Shown: positions 26,522 through 36,700 of the stretch, one piece after another
Position numbering within the stretch: the first letter of the stretch is position 1
Layout of the letters: each line of letters begins with the position of its first letter
Source of the DNA: Gammaproteobacteria bacterium
Lineage (GTDB): Bacteria > Pseudomonadota > Gammaproteobacteria > Steroidobacterales > Rariloculaceae
Length of the DNA stretch: 64,000 nt
Direction of reading: 5' to 3'
Assembly: GCA_036381015.1 (NCBI GenBank)
Contig: DASVDR010000037.1
Coordinates: forward strand, 1 to 64,000
The notes under the pieces: generated by a model
Told to the model about the DNA's origin: nothing
The model's input: the letters and a program-made list of their open reading frames with translations, nothing else
The model's database searches: none
Translations under genes and position numbers: made by a program

Positions 26522-27818
26522 GCGAATCGAAATCGAGACGGCCATCGTCGACCTGACGCACGACGGGCAGGGGATCGCCGATGTCGACGGCCGCCGTGTG
26601 TTCGTCCCGGGCGGGCTGCCGGCCGAGCGAGTCGTGATCGCGCCGCGGCGGCGCCGGCGCCGTTTCACGGAGGCGGATCTCGTGCGGATCGTCGAGCGGG
26701 CCGCGACCCGCGCCACGCCTCCGTGCGCGCATTTCGGGCGCTGCGGCGGCTGTGCGCTCCAGCACATGACCTACGACGCGCAGCTTCGCTTCAAGCAGCG
26801 GGTCGTCGAGGAAGCCTTCGCCCGCATCGCGGGCACCGCGCCGGAGGAATGGCTCGCGCCGATCGTCGGCCCGCAGTGGGGCTACCGGCGGAGAGCCCGC
26901 CTCGGCATCAAGTACGTCGACGCGAAGGGCAGAGTGCTCGTCGGCTTCCGCGAGCGCGCCGCGCCGTACATCACCGACATGTCGGGCTGCCCTGTCCTCG
27001 CTCCACCGATGGACACCGTGATCGGCGATCTCGCCGACGCGATCGCCGGCACGTTCTTGAAGCGCCGCATCCCGCAGGCCGAGGTCGCCGTCGGCGAGCA
27101 CGCCTCCGCGATCGTGCTGCGTGTGCTCGAGCCGCCGGGGAGCGAGGATCGTGCGCGCCTCGCCGCGTTCGGCGCCGAGCGGGGCATCGACATGCACGTG
27201 CAGACCGGCGGGCCGGGCACCGTCGAGCCTTTGGGCCCCGAGCCGCGGACGCTCACTTACTCGCTGCCCGAGTTCGGCGTCACGCTCGAGTTCGCGGCCA
27301 CCGATTTCGTGCAGATCAACGCCGCGGTGAACGAGCGGATGGTGAGCGCAGCCGTCGAGCTTGCCGGTGTCGGTCCCGAGGATCGCGTCCTCGATCTCTT
27401 CTGCGGGCTCGGCAACTTCTCGCTGCCGTTCGCGCGCCGCGCGGCCGAGGTGCTCGGCGTCGAGGGGGAGGCCGGGCTCGTCGGCCGGGCCGTGCGCAAC
27501 GCGACGCTGAACGCGATCTCCAACGCCCGCTTCATCACCGCGGATCTGACGCAACCCGAGTGGCCGTTCTATCGCGAGCACTGGGACGTCGTCGTGCTCG
27601 ACCCGCCGCGGACCGGAGCCGAGGTCCCCGTGGCCGAGCTCCGGCGAGCGCGCCCGCGGCGCGTCGTCTACGTCTCGTGCCATCCGGCGACGCTCGCCCG
27701 GGACGCGAAGGTGCTCGTGGCCGAGCAGGGCTATCGATTGCGGGCCGCGCGCGTCCTCGACATGTTCCCGCACACTCATCATGTCGAGGCGATGGCGCTG
27801 TTCGAGGCGGTGGGTTAG
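26508..27818 (+). CDS. rlmD: 23S rRNA (uracil-1939-C5) methyltransferase RlmD
   Basis: This 436-residue enzyme has an N-terminal TRAM domain (IVDLTHDGQGIADVDGRRVFVPGG), the 4Fe-4S cluster cysteines in CAHFGRCGGC with a further Cys, and a SAM-binding domain (VLDLFCGLGNFSLP). The catalytic Cys is in YVSCHPATLARD; the family motif DPPRTGAE precedes it. The GTG start at 26508 lies within the end of the exonuclease gene. Confidence 0.94.
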   Translation: MAAPERIEIETAIVDLTHDGQGIADVDGRRVFVPGGLPAERVVIAPRRRRRRFTEADLVRIVERAATRATPPCAHFGRCGGCALQHMTYDAQLRFKQRVVEEAFARIAGTAPEEWLAPIVGPQWGYRRRARLGIKYVDAKGRVLVGFRERAAPYITDMSGCPVLAPPMDTVIGDLADAIAGTFLKRRIPQAEVAVGEHASAIVLRVLEPPGSEDRARLAAFGAERGIDMHVQTGGPGTVEPLGPEPRTLTYSLPEFGVTLEFAATDFVQINAAVNERMVSAAVELAGVGPEDRVLDLFCGLGNFSLPFARRAAEVLGVEGEAGLVGRAVRNATLNAISNARFITADLTQPEWPFYREHWDVVVLDPPRTGAEVPVAELRRARPRRVVYVSCHPATLARDAKVLVAEQGYRLRAARVLDMFPHTHHVEAMALFEAVG

Positions 27819-27827
27819 GTTACGGGC

Positions 27828-28313
27828 GTGGGGCGGGAGATCGAGCGCAAGTTTCTCGTCTCGGGCGACGAGTGGCGGCGTGCGGCGGTTCGTACCGAGC
27901 GGATGAGCCAAGGCTATCTCGCGAACGGGCCGCGCGCGTCCGTGCGCGTGCGCGTCGGTGCCGAGCGGGCGTGGCTCAACATCAAGGTCGGAGGCCTCGT
28001 CGCCGTGCGCGAGGAATTCGAATACCCGATCCCCGTCGCCGACGCCGAAGCGCTGCTCGCCGCCTCGCCCGAGCCGCGGATCGAGAAGACGCGTCACTTC
28101 GTTCCGTACGCCGGCCTCGAATGGGAGGTGGACGAGTTTCACGGCCGGAACGCCGGGCTCGTCGTGGCCGAGATCGAGCTGGAGCACGAAGGACAGCACT
28201 TCGCGCGGCCCCCGTGGATCGGCGCCGAGGTCACGCACCTGACCCGCTACTACAATGTGAAGCTCGTCGAGCATCCATACTGCGCGTGGTCCGACGCGGA
28301 GCGCGGCGCATGA
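27828..28313 (+). CDS. CYTH-domain protein (triphosphate tunnel metalloenzyme)
   Basis: This 161-residue protein begins with the CYTH signature EIERKFLV (ExExK) and alternates charged residues in beta strands (EEFEYPIPV, EVDEFHG, VVAEIELE) that line the tunnel. Bacterial relatives hydrolyse inorganic triphosphate or similar substrates with Mg/Mn. The start is GTG 27828, and the stop overlaps the next gene (ATGA). Confidence 0.88.
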   Translation: MGREIERKFLVSGDEWRRAAVRTERMSQGYLANGPRASVRVRVGAERAWLNIKVGGLVAVREEFEYPIPVADAEALLAASPEPRIEKTRHFVPYAGLEWEVDEFHGRNAGLVVAEIELEHEGQHFARPPWIGAEVTHLTRYYNVKLVEHPYCAWSDAERGA

Positions 28314-28789
28314 CGACCCGAATCCGTGTGAGCCTCGAGCGCCAGTCGCTCGAGCTGCTCGAGGACGACGAGCTCGTGCGGGAGTACCGCGTGTCGACGT
28401 CGAAGCACGGGCCCGGCGAGCGCCGCGGCAGCTTCCGCACGCCGCGGGGGCGGCATGTCGTGCGCGCGAAAATCGGCGCCGGCGCGCCGCCCGGCGCGGT
28501 GTTCCGCGGCCGTCGCTTCACGGGCGAGATTTACACGCCGGAGCTCGCGCGGGCGTTCCCGGGCCGGGACTTCGTCCTCACTCGCATTCTGTGGCTCTCC
28601 GGCACCGAGGTCGGGCGCAACCGGCTCGGCGACGTCGACACGATGCGCCGTTACATCTACATTCACGGCGCTCCGGACTCCGAGCCGATGGGCGTTCCCG
28701 GATCGATCGGCTGCATCCGGATGCGCAACGACGAGATCGTCGAGCTGTTCGACCGCGTTCCGGTCGGAACGGTCGTCGACATCGAGTGA
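28310..28789 (+). CDS. L,D-transpeptidase family protein (short, YkuD)
   Basis: This 159-residue protein consists of a YkuD catalytic domain: YIYIHGAPD followed by GSIGCIRM, with the catalytic Cys in GCIRM. No signal peptide or membrane anchor is visible, which is unusual for a peptidoglycan cross-linker. Short forms like this (YbiS/ErfK-like) sit beside nagZ in many gammaproteobacteria, next to cell-wall recycling. The start ATG 28310 overlaps the CYTH gene. Confidence 0.87.
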   Translation: MTTRIRVSLERQSLELLEDDELVREYRVSTSKHGPGERRGSFRTPRGRHVVRAKIGAGAPPGAVFRGRRFTGEIYTPELARAFPGRDFVLTRILWLSGTEVGRNRLGDVDTMRRYIYIHGAPDSEPMGVPGSIGCIRMRNDEIVELFDRVPVGTVVDIE

Positions 28790-28811
28790 CGGCGTGCAGA
28801 GGAGGTGCGAG

Positions 28812-29855
28812 GTGTCGCTGGGGCCGCTGATGATCGATCTGCGCGGCACGTCGATCGAGCCGGACGAGCGCCGGATGCTGGAATCGCCGCTGGTCGCCGG
28901 CGTGATCCTCTTCGCGCGCAACTTCGCGGACCTCGAGCAGCTCGAGCGGCTCGTCGCCGACATCCATGCCGTGCGCGAGCCGCCGTTGCTGGTCGCCGTG
29001 GATCAGGAGGGCGGCCGCGTGCAGCGTTTCAAGGATCCGTTCTTTCGGCTGCCGCCAATGCGCAGCCTCGGGCATCTGCACGACGAGGCGCCCGAGGCGG
29101 CGCTCGACGCCGCGAGGACGTTCGGCTGGCTCATGGCGGCGGAGCTCCGCGCCGTCGGCATCGACCTGAGCTTCGCGCCCGTCGTCGACCGTGATCTGAA
29201 GCTCGCCGACGTGATCGGCGACCGCGCGCTGCACGGCGACTCCGACGTCGTCGCGCGCCTCGCGCGCCGCTTCATGGCCGGCGCGGCGGCGGCCGGGATG
29301 GCGGTGACCGCGAAGCATTTTCCGACGCATGCGGGCGCTCGCGCCGACTCGCATACCGATCTCGCCGAGGACGGGCGCGACTACGAGGAGCTTCTCGACG
29401 ATCTCGCGCCGTACCGGGCCCTGATCTCGGCCGGTCTCCCGTCGATCATGGTCGCTCACGTGATCTTCCCGCGGCTCGATCCGCGGCCCGCGAGCTTGTC
29501 GCCGTGGTGGATCCGCACGCAGCTCCGGGCGGAGCTCGGGTTCGGCGGCGTGATCGTCTCCGACGACGTGTCGATGGCCGGCGCATCGATCGGCGGGTCG
29601 CACGCGGAGCGCGTGAAGGCGGCGCTCGACGCCGGATGCGACCTGGTGCTGGTTTGCAATGCGCCCGAAGCCGTGCCCGAGGTGCTCGCGGCCCTCGAAG
29701 GCTACGTGAACCCCGCCGCGCAGCTCAGGCTGATGCGCCTTCGCGGGCGGCAACGCCAAGGCTGGGACGCGCTGCATGCTTCCGAGGAGTGGCGCCGCGC
29801 TTGCGCGGTGCTCGAGCCGCTTCGCTCGCGGCCCGAGCTCGTCCTGCACGGCTGA
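28812..29855 (+). CDS. nagZ: Beta-N-acetylhexosaminidase NagZ
   Basis: This 347-residue family 3 glycosidase removes N-acetylglucosamine from anhydro-muropeptides during wall recycling in the cytoplasm. The conserved DQEGGRVQR, the catalytic nucleophile Asp in VIVSDDVSMAGA and the His/Asp of ADSH are present. The usual KHFPGHG reads KHFPTHA here, losing both glycines. The GTG start at 28812 has GGAGG 6 bases upstream. Confidence 0.92.
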   Translation: MSLGPLMIDLRGTSIEPDERRMLESPLVAGVILFARNFADLEQLERLVADIHAVREPPLLVAVDQEGGRVQRFKDPFFRLPPMRSLGHLHDEAPEAALDAARTFGWLMAAELRAVGIDLSFAPVVDRDLKLADVIGDRALHGDSDVVARLARRFMAGAAAAGMAVTAKHFPTHAGARADSHTDLAEDGRDYEELLDDLAPYRALISAGLPSIMVAHVIFPRLDPRPASLSPWWIRTQLRAELGFGGVIVSDDVSMAGASIGGSHAERVKAALDAGCDLVLVCNAPEAVPEVLAALEGYVNPAAQLRLMRLRGRQRQGWDALHASEEWRRACAVLEPLRSRPELVLHG

Positions 29856-29859
29856 CGTC

Positions 29860-30429
29860 ATGCGCGACGACCGGCTCGCCGACGCCGTCGAGGCGCGCCG
29901 ACGCGCGCGCCGTCTCCTGTCGGCCCCGGAGGTCGACGCCGTCTACGATCGCATGGCGGGCGACATCGCCGCGCTGCTCGCCGGCGCGAATCCGGTCGTC
30001 GTCGCGGTCATGCACGGAGGGGTGTTCACGGCCATCGAGCTCTGCCGGCGCTTCGAGTTCCCATACGACTTCGCGTACGTGCATCCGACGCGGTACGGCC
30101 ACGAGCTCACCGGCGGCGAGCTCGATTGGAAAGTCGAGCCGAAGCCCGAGCTGAAGGGCAGAACGGTGCTGATCGTCGACGACATCCTCGACGGCGGTGT
30201 GACGCTCGGCGAGCTCGAGCGGTCGATGCGCTCGCTCGGGATCGAGAGGCTTTACAAAGCCGTGTTCGCGATCAAGGCGCTCGCGCGGCCGGCGGTCCGC
30301 CCGAGCGTCGATTTCGAGGGCGTGCACGTCGAGGACGTGTACGTGTTCGGCTGCGGCATGGACTACAGGGGCTATTGGCGCGGCTTGCCGGAGCTGCTCG
30401 CGGTCGACGCCCCGAAGAGCGGCACATGA
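29860..30429 (+). CDS. hpt: Hypoxanthine-guanine phosphoribosyltransferase
   Basis: This 189-residue enzyme salvages hypoxanthine (and possibly guanine) to IMP/GMP with PRPP. The PRPP loop is VLIVDDILDGGVTL. The N-terminal part MHGGVFTAIELCRRF is typical. It starts 4 bases after nagZ, and its stop overlaps the phosphorylase gene, whose product would make hypoxanthine, so the two form a sensible salvage pair. Confidence 0.93.
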   Translation: MRDDRLADAVEARRRARRLLSAPEVDAVYDRMAGDIAALLAGANPVVVAVMHGGVFTAIELCRRFEFPYDFAYVHPTRYGHELTGGELDWKVEPKPELKGRTVLIVDDILDGGVTLGELERSMRSLGIERLYKAVFAIKALARPAVRPSVDFEGVHVEDVYVFGCGMDYRGYWRGLPELLAVDAPKSGT

Positions 30430-31169
30430 GCGGGACGCTCGGCCTCGTCGTCGGCAGCGGCCTCCCGGCTCTCGGCCTCGACGTCGTCGCGCGGTCGCAG
30501 TCGCATACGCCTTACGGGCCGCCGAGCAGCGCGCTGCTCACGGTCGAGATCGGCGGCCGCCGCGTGCTTTGCGTCGCCCGCCACGGCGAGGAGCACTCGA
30601 TCGCGCCGCATGAGGTGAACTATCGCGCGAATCTTTGGGCGCTCTATCAGCACGGAGTACGCCGGTGCGTCGCCGTCAACGTCGTCGGCACGATCGCCCG
30701 CGACTTCCACCCCGGCGACGTGGCGGTGCCGGAGCAGCTGATCGACTACACGTGGGGCCGGGAGAGCACTTACGGCAGCGCGGAGCGCGGCGTCGTGCAC
30801 GCGGAATTCGCGCAGCCGATCGATGTCGACCTCGCCGCGCGCATCGCCGCGGCCGCCGAAGCGTGCGGGCAGCGCGTGGTCCGGGGCGGCGTGTACGGCG
30901 TGACGCAGGGACCGCGGCTCGAGACCATAGCCGAGATCGAGCGCCTCGCGCGCGACGGCTGCACGATGGTCGGGATGACCGCGATGCCGGAAGCCGTCCT
31001 CGCCCGCGAGCTCGGCATGAATTACGCGATCTGCGCGCTCGGCATCAACTACGCGGCCGGCAGAGATCCGTCCGGCGCGCCGATTCACGATCAAATCGAG
31101 CGCAACTTGAGCGAAGGCATGCGCCGAATCGCGGCCGTGCTCGCACGCCTCGTCGCCGATCTTTCGTGA
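30426..31169 (+). CDS. S-methyl-5'-thioinosine phosphorylase (MTAP/PNP family 2)
   Basis: This 247-residue nucleoside phosphorylase has a phosphate/ribose region ARHGEEHSIAPHEVNYRANLWAL, the conserved VNVVGTI and the MVGMTAMPEAVLARELGMNYA motif. The base-binding stretch reads INYAAGRDP rather than the Asp-rich one of adenosine-type enzymes, in line with a 6-oxopurine substrate. Pseudomonas PA3004, a known methylthioinosine phosphorylase, also neighbours nagZ. It releases hypoxanthine and methylthioribose-1-phosphate. Methylthioadenosine phosphorylase activity cannot be ruled out. Confidence 0.85.
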   Translation: MSGTLGLVVGSGLPALGLDVVARSQSHTPYGPPSSALLTVEIGGRRVLCVARHGEEHSIAPHEVNYRANLWALYQHGVRRCVAVNVVGTIARDFHPGDVAVPEQLIDYTWGRESTYGSAERGVVHAEFAQPIDVDLAARIAAAAEACGQRVVRGGVYGVTQGPRLETIAEIERLARDGCTMVGMTAMPEAVLARELGMNYAICALGINYAAGRDPSGAPIHDQIERNLSEGMRRIAAVLARLVADLS

Positions 31170-31300
31170 CATAACCGCGCTCTGCCTTTCCCGCTCCCGC
31201 GAATTTCCTGAACCGCTTTCGAGTTATGTCGAGCGGAGCGGCCCGACACTGTGAAGCGGATCATAGACGCCGTCGCGCGCGCTGATCGAACATAATTTCG

Positions 31301-32266
31301 ATGGAGATCGCGACCGAAACGAACAACAACACATTGGATCGCCGTTCGTTGGAGCAGATCGTGACCCGCAGCTCCGAAGCCGTCATGCTCCTCGACGCTC
31401 TCGATCCGTCGAGACCCGTGATCTACGTGAATCCCGCGTTCGAATCCATGACGGGATACGCCGCCGGCGACGTTCTCGGCAAACCTTGGCCGTTGCTCGG
31501 GCGCGCCGGGGATCGCCGCGCGCGTGCCGAGCTCGAGTCGGCGATGGCGCGCGCCGAAGCGGTCGACGTGGAGCTCGCGGACGCGCGCAAGGACGGCACG
31601 CCGTGGACGAGCCGCGTGAGCTTCTCTCCGCTGCACGACGCCCGCGGCGACGTCCGCTATTTTCTCGTTCTGCAGCGCGAGGCGCCGCCGGCGTCCGCAG
31701 CCTCCAACATCGAGGTGGGCCTGCTGCGCCGCGAGCTCGGCCGCGCCCGCCGGAAGCTCGACCACATGAATCGCATCGACCAGGCCACGGGCCTGCTGCG
31801 CTACGAGCATTTCACGGAGATGCTCGAACGCGACCTCGCGATCGCTCGGCGGGAACGTCGCTCGGTCGCGCTGATGGCGTTCGAGATCGTCGAGCTCGAC
31901 GTCTACCGCCGGACGTTCGGCGCGAAAGCCGCCGACTCGTGCGTGCGAATGATCGGCGCGCAGATCAGCGGCACGTTGCGCCGTGCCGGCGACCTGTGCG
32001 CGCGCCACAGCGACTCGCTCCTCGTCGCATCCGTGCTCGGCCAGGAGGTCGTCGAGGCGGAGCAGCTCGCCGACAAGATCGTCGAGAACGTCCGCGGCTT
32101 GAAGCTGCACAATCCCCACGCGAAGTCGGGGCGCTACGTGAGCGTCGCGCGCGCGGTCGTGGGCGGCGTGCCGCGCGCGGACGACGGTGTGGAAGCGCTC
32201 GTCGAGCGCGCGCGGCGCGAGCTGCTGCCGTCGATCGCGGCCGCCAAGAAGAGCTACGCCAGCTAG
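31301..32266 (+). CDS. PAS domain protein with degenerate GGDEF domain
   Basis: This 321-residue protein has a PAS sensor domain (about 12-130, FESMTGYAAGDVLGKPW), a short linker helix and a GGDEF-like domain (about 155-310, DQATGLLRYEHFTEMLERDL). The GGDEF signature itself is replaced by RHSDS, so it should not make cyclic di-GMP and may instead bind it or another nucleotide. ATG 31301 is the start. CATAAT at 31291-31296 is very close to it, too close for a standard -10 with leader. The 131 bases before it hold no other gene. Confidence 0.85.
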   Translation: MEIATETNNNTLDRRSLEQIVTRSSEAVMLLDALDPSRPVIYVNPAFESMTGYAAGDVLGKPWPLLGRAGDRRARAELESAMARAEAVDVELADARKDGTPWTSRVSFSPLHDARGDVRYFLVLQREAPPASAASNIEVGLLRRELGRARRKLDHMNRIDQATGLLRYEHFTEMLERDLAIARRERRSVALMAFEIVELDVYRRTFGAKAADSCVRMIGAQISGTLRRAGDLCARHSDSLLVASVLGQEVVEAEQLADKIVENVRGLKLHNPHAKSGRYVSVARAVVGGVPRADDGVEALVERARRELLPSIAAAKKSYAS

Positions 32267-32350
32267 CCGCAGGCTCGCCCTTCCCACCCGCGACCACGAT
32301 GCGGGCAGAGACGGCCCGGGCGGGCTCGCCTCGCGTCGTCGCGGTCGCGG

Positions 32351-33613
32351 TCAGGCGGCGGGGCGCACGTCGTCCGACGATTCCGCCGGCACCTCGTAAG
32401 GCTCGACGGCGATGACCACGCCGAACCGCGGGTGATCGAAATAGTGAATCTCCCCGCTTCGCACGCGCCGCTCCACCGAGAGCGTGTAATGAGGGGGCAG
32501 CGCGATCTCCGAGAGCTCGATCGGCGCGAACGCGTCGCGGCCCGGCCCGCGGCGCGCGCCGGCCGGCGCGCTCCGGTCGTTTCGGACGCTGCCCGGGCGC
32601 CCTGCACCGGCCGCGGCGCCGCCGAACGCGCCCGAGGGATCGGTTCGTGGGCCGGAGGGTCCGAGAGCGCCGGGCTCGCCGGCCGGCGCCTCGCCGTCGG
32701 CCGCCCCCACGCCTGCACCGGGCGCGCCGAAAGCCGCCTGCGGCCGGTAGTCGAGATCGAGGGTCACGTGCAGATAGCGGCTCACGTGCAGCCGAATCGA
32801 GCCGGCCGGGTTCGCGACGCCGAGATAGGAGAGGTCGAACGGCTGCGCTTCCTCGAGCGGCAGCCCTTCCTGAATCCAGCCGACGTGCACGAGCGGCGTG
32901 TAGCCGTCGAGACTGTCGAGCCGCTGGTAGGCGTCCGTCAGGCGAAGCTCGTCCGGCGCGAGCCGTCGGAACGGGAACGGGGCGAAGGCGAGATCGGGCG
33001 GGCCCGCCAACGGTGACGGCGGCGCCGCCGCGGCGTTCGCATCGCCCGCCGCGCTTGCGCCGTCCGCAGCCTGCGCTCCCGGCTGCTCGGCTGTTCCACC
33101 GGCGCCGGGGCGCGCAGCGCCGTCGGCTTCCACCGGCGGTGTGCTTTCGGACCCGACCGGCCCGATCGTGCCCGCCCGGCCCGGCCGATCGAGACCGCCT
33201 TCCCGCGACGCGGCCGCTTCCACCCTCGCGCGAAGCACGTCTTCGCGCCGCGCGCGGCGACGCTCGCCGAGCCCGCCGGCCGTTGCGTCGGCGTCCGCGA
33301 ACGGATCGTCGGTATCCCCGGACGGATCCTCCGCGAACGGATCGGCCGGCACCCACGGGCTGAAGTCGAACGTGCGCAGCGGTCCCGCGTCGGCCAGCTC
33401 GCGCAGCGTCGACTGCGCGGCGTGGTGGCGGAAATATTCCTCGTTCGGATCGCCGCCCTCGTTCGCGAAGACGATGATCTCGACGCGGTAGAGCGGCACC
33501 GGCGGCTCCGGCGCCTCGACGCTCGTGCCGCCGGAGGGCTCCTGCGCCGCGGCGCCGACCGTGAGCACGGCCGCGCATGCGGTGACGCCGCGAGCAAGCG
33601 GATGAAGCTTCAT
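32351..33613 (-). CDS. csiV: CsiV-family periplasmic protein
   Basis: This 420-residue protein has a signal peptide at about 1-23 (LTVGAAAQ) and an N-terminal YRVEIIVFANEGG block typical of CsiV. The C-terminal part has SRYLHVTLDLDYR, LSVERRVRSGEIHYFDHPRFGVVIAVEP. Two long Ala/Gly/Pro-rich inserts (about 105-200 and 285-355) look disordered. CsiV binds peptidoglycan and is needed in Vibrio for LpoA-like activation of wall synthesis and chromosome-encoded stress traits. Its place downstream of mfd on the same strand is conserved in gammaproteobacteria. Confidence 0.8.
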   Translation of the reverse strand: MKLHPLARGVTACAAVLTVGAAAQEPSGGTSVEAPEPPVPLYRVEIIVFANEGGDPNEEYFRHHAAQSTLRELADAGPLRTFDFSPWVPADPFAEDPSGDTDDPFADADATAGGLGERRRARREDVLRARVEAAASREGGLDRPGRAGTIGPVGSESTPPVEADGAARPGAGGTAEQPGAQAADGASAAGDANAAAAPPSPLAGPPDLAFAPFPFRRLAPDELRLTDAYQRLDSLDGYTPLVHVGWIQEGLPLEEAQPFDLSYLGVANPAGSIRLHVSRYLHVTLDLDYRPQAAFGAPGAGVGAADGEAPAGEPGALGPSGPRTDPSGAFGGAAAGAGRPGSVRNDRSAPAGARRGPGRDAFAPIELSEIALPPHYTLSVERRVRSGEIHYFDHPRFGVVIAVEPYEVPAESSDDVRPAA

Positions 33614-33731
33614 CCGGCCGATTATAGCGACCGAAAACCGGCGCGTCGGTGACGAAATATGACGCTTTCGGGCGACGGACCGGAGCGCGCGGCGGTGCGC
33701 GGGGCGCGATCGACGACCGCCGTCCGCGCCG

Positions 33732-36700
33732 TCACGCCGCGGCTTCGAGCTCGCCGGCGCCGAGCTGGAGCAGCAGCTTCTCGGCCTCGCGGATGCGCTG
33801 CTCCTCGGCCGCGGCCTGCCACGTGAACTTGAGCTTGAACGGCCCGTCGAGCTTGAAGCGCGCGGGCTGGTCCTCTATCAGGCCGACGAGCGCCGCGGGG
33901 TCGACGTTCGCCCGCTGCGCAAAGCGCAGCGTGCCGCCGCTCGCGCCCGCCTGCAGCTTCACGGCGCCGAGGCGCTGCGCGAGGAGCTTGAGCCACGTGA
34001 TCTCGAACAGTGTCCGCGTCGGCGGCGGCAGCAAGCCGAAGCGATCGATGAGCTCGATCTGAAGCCGATCCAGCTCCTCCCGAGAGCGGGCGTTCGCGAT
34101 GCGCTTGTAATGCACGAGCCGCGTGTGCACGTCGGGCATGTAGTCCTCGGGGATCAACGCCGGCAGACCGAGCTCGATCTCCGGACCGTGCGTGAACGGG
34201 TCGTCGAGATCGGGCTCGCGGCCTTCCTTGAGCTCCTTCACCGCGCGCGCCAACAGCTCGTTGTAGAGCGTGAAGCCGACGCCCGCGATCTGGCCGCTCT
34301 GACCTTCGCCGAGCAGCTCGCCGGCGCCGCGGATCTCGAGGTCGTGCGTCGCGAGCGTGAAGCCCGACCCGAGCGCCTCGAGCGACTCGATGGCTTGAAG
34401 GCGCTTCGCGGCCTCGGGCGTCAACGCCCGGAGCGGCGGCGCGATCAGGTACGCGTAGGCCTGATGGTGCGACCGGCCCACGCGCCCTCGGAGCTGGTGC
34501 AGCTGTGCGAGGCCGAGACGGTCCGCGCGGTTGATGATGATCGTGTTCGCGGTCGGGATGTCGATGCCGCTCTCGATGATCGTCGTGCAGACCAGCACGT
34601 TGAAGCGGCGATGATAGAAATCGAGCATCACCGACTCGAGGGCGTGCTCGGACATCTGCCCGTGCGCGACGCGGATCGAGGCCTCCGGCAGCAGCTTCTC
34701 AAGCTGATTCGCGATGCTCTCGATGTTCTCGACGCGGTTGTGCACGAAGTAGACCTGGCCGCCGCGACGGAGCTCGCGGAGCACCGCGTCGCGGATCTGC
34801 CGGTCGTGCCATTCGCCGACGAACGTCTTCACCGCGAGTCGCTCGGCCGGCGGCGTCGCGATGATCGAGAGATCACGCAGGCCGCCGAGCGTCATGTTCA
34901 GCGTGCGCGGGATCGGCGTCGCGGTCATCGTCAGCAGGTCCACCTCGGCGCGCAGCTTCTTGAGCTGCTCCTTGTGCTTCACGCCGAAGCGATGCTCCTC
35001 GTCGACGATCACGAGACCGAGGCGCTTGAACTCGACGCCGCGCTGCAGGAGCTTGTGCGTGCCGATCACGATGTCGACGCTGCCGTCGGCCAGGCCGTCG
35101 AGCACCTCGCGGCCGCCCTTCGCGCTGCGGAACCGGGAGAGCAGCTCGACGCGGACCGGCCAATCCGCGAAGCGGTCGGCGAACGTGCGGTAGTGCTGCT
35201 GAGCGAGCAGTGTGGTCGGCACGAGCACCGCGACCTGGCGCCCGCCGTGAACCGCGACGAACGCGGCGCGGAGCGCGACCTCGGTCTTGCCGAAGCCGAC
35301 GTCGCCGCAGACGATCCGGTCCATCGGCTTGCCGCTCGTGAGGTCGTCGAGCACTTGCCGGATCGCGGCCTGCTGATCCTCGGTTTCCTCGAACGGAAAC
35401 TCGAGCGCGAAGCGCTGGTACCCGTCCTCGGCCGGCGGATATCGGATGCCTTCCCGCGCCGCCCGCTTCGCGTAAAGGTGCAGCAGCTCCGCGGCGACGT
35501 CGCGTGCCTGCGCGGCGGCTTTGCGCTTCGCCTTCGCCCACTGGTCCGTGCCGAGGCGATGGAGCGGTGCGTTTTCCGGGTCCGCGCCGCTGTAGCGCGT
35601 GACGAGATGGAGGCTGTGCACCGGCACGTAGAGCTTGTCGCCGCCGGCGTACTCGAGCAGCAGGAACTCGGTGAGCAGGCCGTCGACCTCGAGCGTCTTC
35701 AAGCCCTGGTAGCGGCCCACGCCGTAGTCCTCGTGCACGACCGGCGCGCCGACGCGGAGATCCGTGAGCTCGCGGATGACCGCTTCCGGATCACGCGGCG
35801 GGCGCCGCCTCCGCGCGCGCTGGCGCGGACGCTCCATGCCGAGCTGCTCGGCGGTGATGACGCGGACTTGCCGCTCGCCGAGCCTCAAGCCGTCCTCGAT
35901 CTCGCCGACTGCGATCCCGAGGGACACGTCGGAGTCGAGGAACGCGGCCCACCCGGGGACCGTGTGCGGCGCATAGCCCCGGCCGCGGAGCAGCTCGAGG
36001 AGCATCTCGCGATGGCCCGGGGACGACGTGACGATCAACGTGCGATCGCCTTCCGCGCCGTCGAGCCAGCGCGCGATCCGGTCGGCCTCCGGGGCGGCGC
36101 CGGCCGAGAGCGGATGCGAGACCGGCGCGTTGAACGCCGCGCGCCCGGCCTCTATCTCCCCGTGCGCGAGCTTCAGCGTCAGCTGGCCGCGGAGCGCCGC
36201 GAGCACGTCGGCCGGGCGCCAGAACCCGTCCTCCGGCCGGAGCACCGGCCGCTCGAGGTCGCCGGCGAGCTGCTCGTAGCGCTCCTCGATCAGCCGCCAG
36301 CCCGACTCGAGGCCTCCCTCGGCATCGTCGACGAGCACGACGAGCGCGCGTTCGTCCGCGCCGCCGGCCGAAGCTTCCGGCTGCCGCAGGTAGTCGAGCA
36401 GCGACGCGGTGGCATCGAAGAAGAGCGGCAGGTAGTACTCGACGCCGGCCGGCAACTGCGCTTCGGAGATATCGCGGTAGAGCGGGCACTGCGTCGGATC
36501 GCCGCCGAAATGGGCGCGGAAGCGCCGGCGGAATCCGGTGATGCCGGCCTGATCGAACGGGAATTCGCGGGCGGGCAGCACGCTGACGGCGTCGGTCTCG
36601 GCCCGCGTGAGCTGCGTCTGCGGGTCGAAAGTCCGCAGCGTTTCGATCTCGTCGTCGAAGAAATCGACGCGCACCGGCTCGGCCGCTCCCGCGGGGTAGA

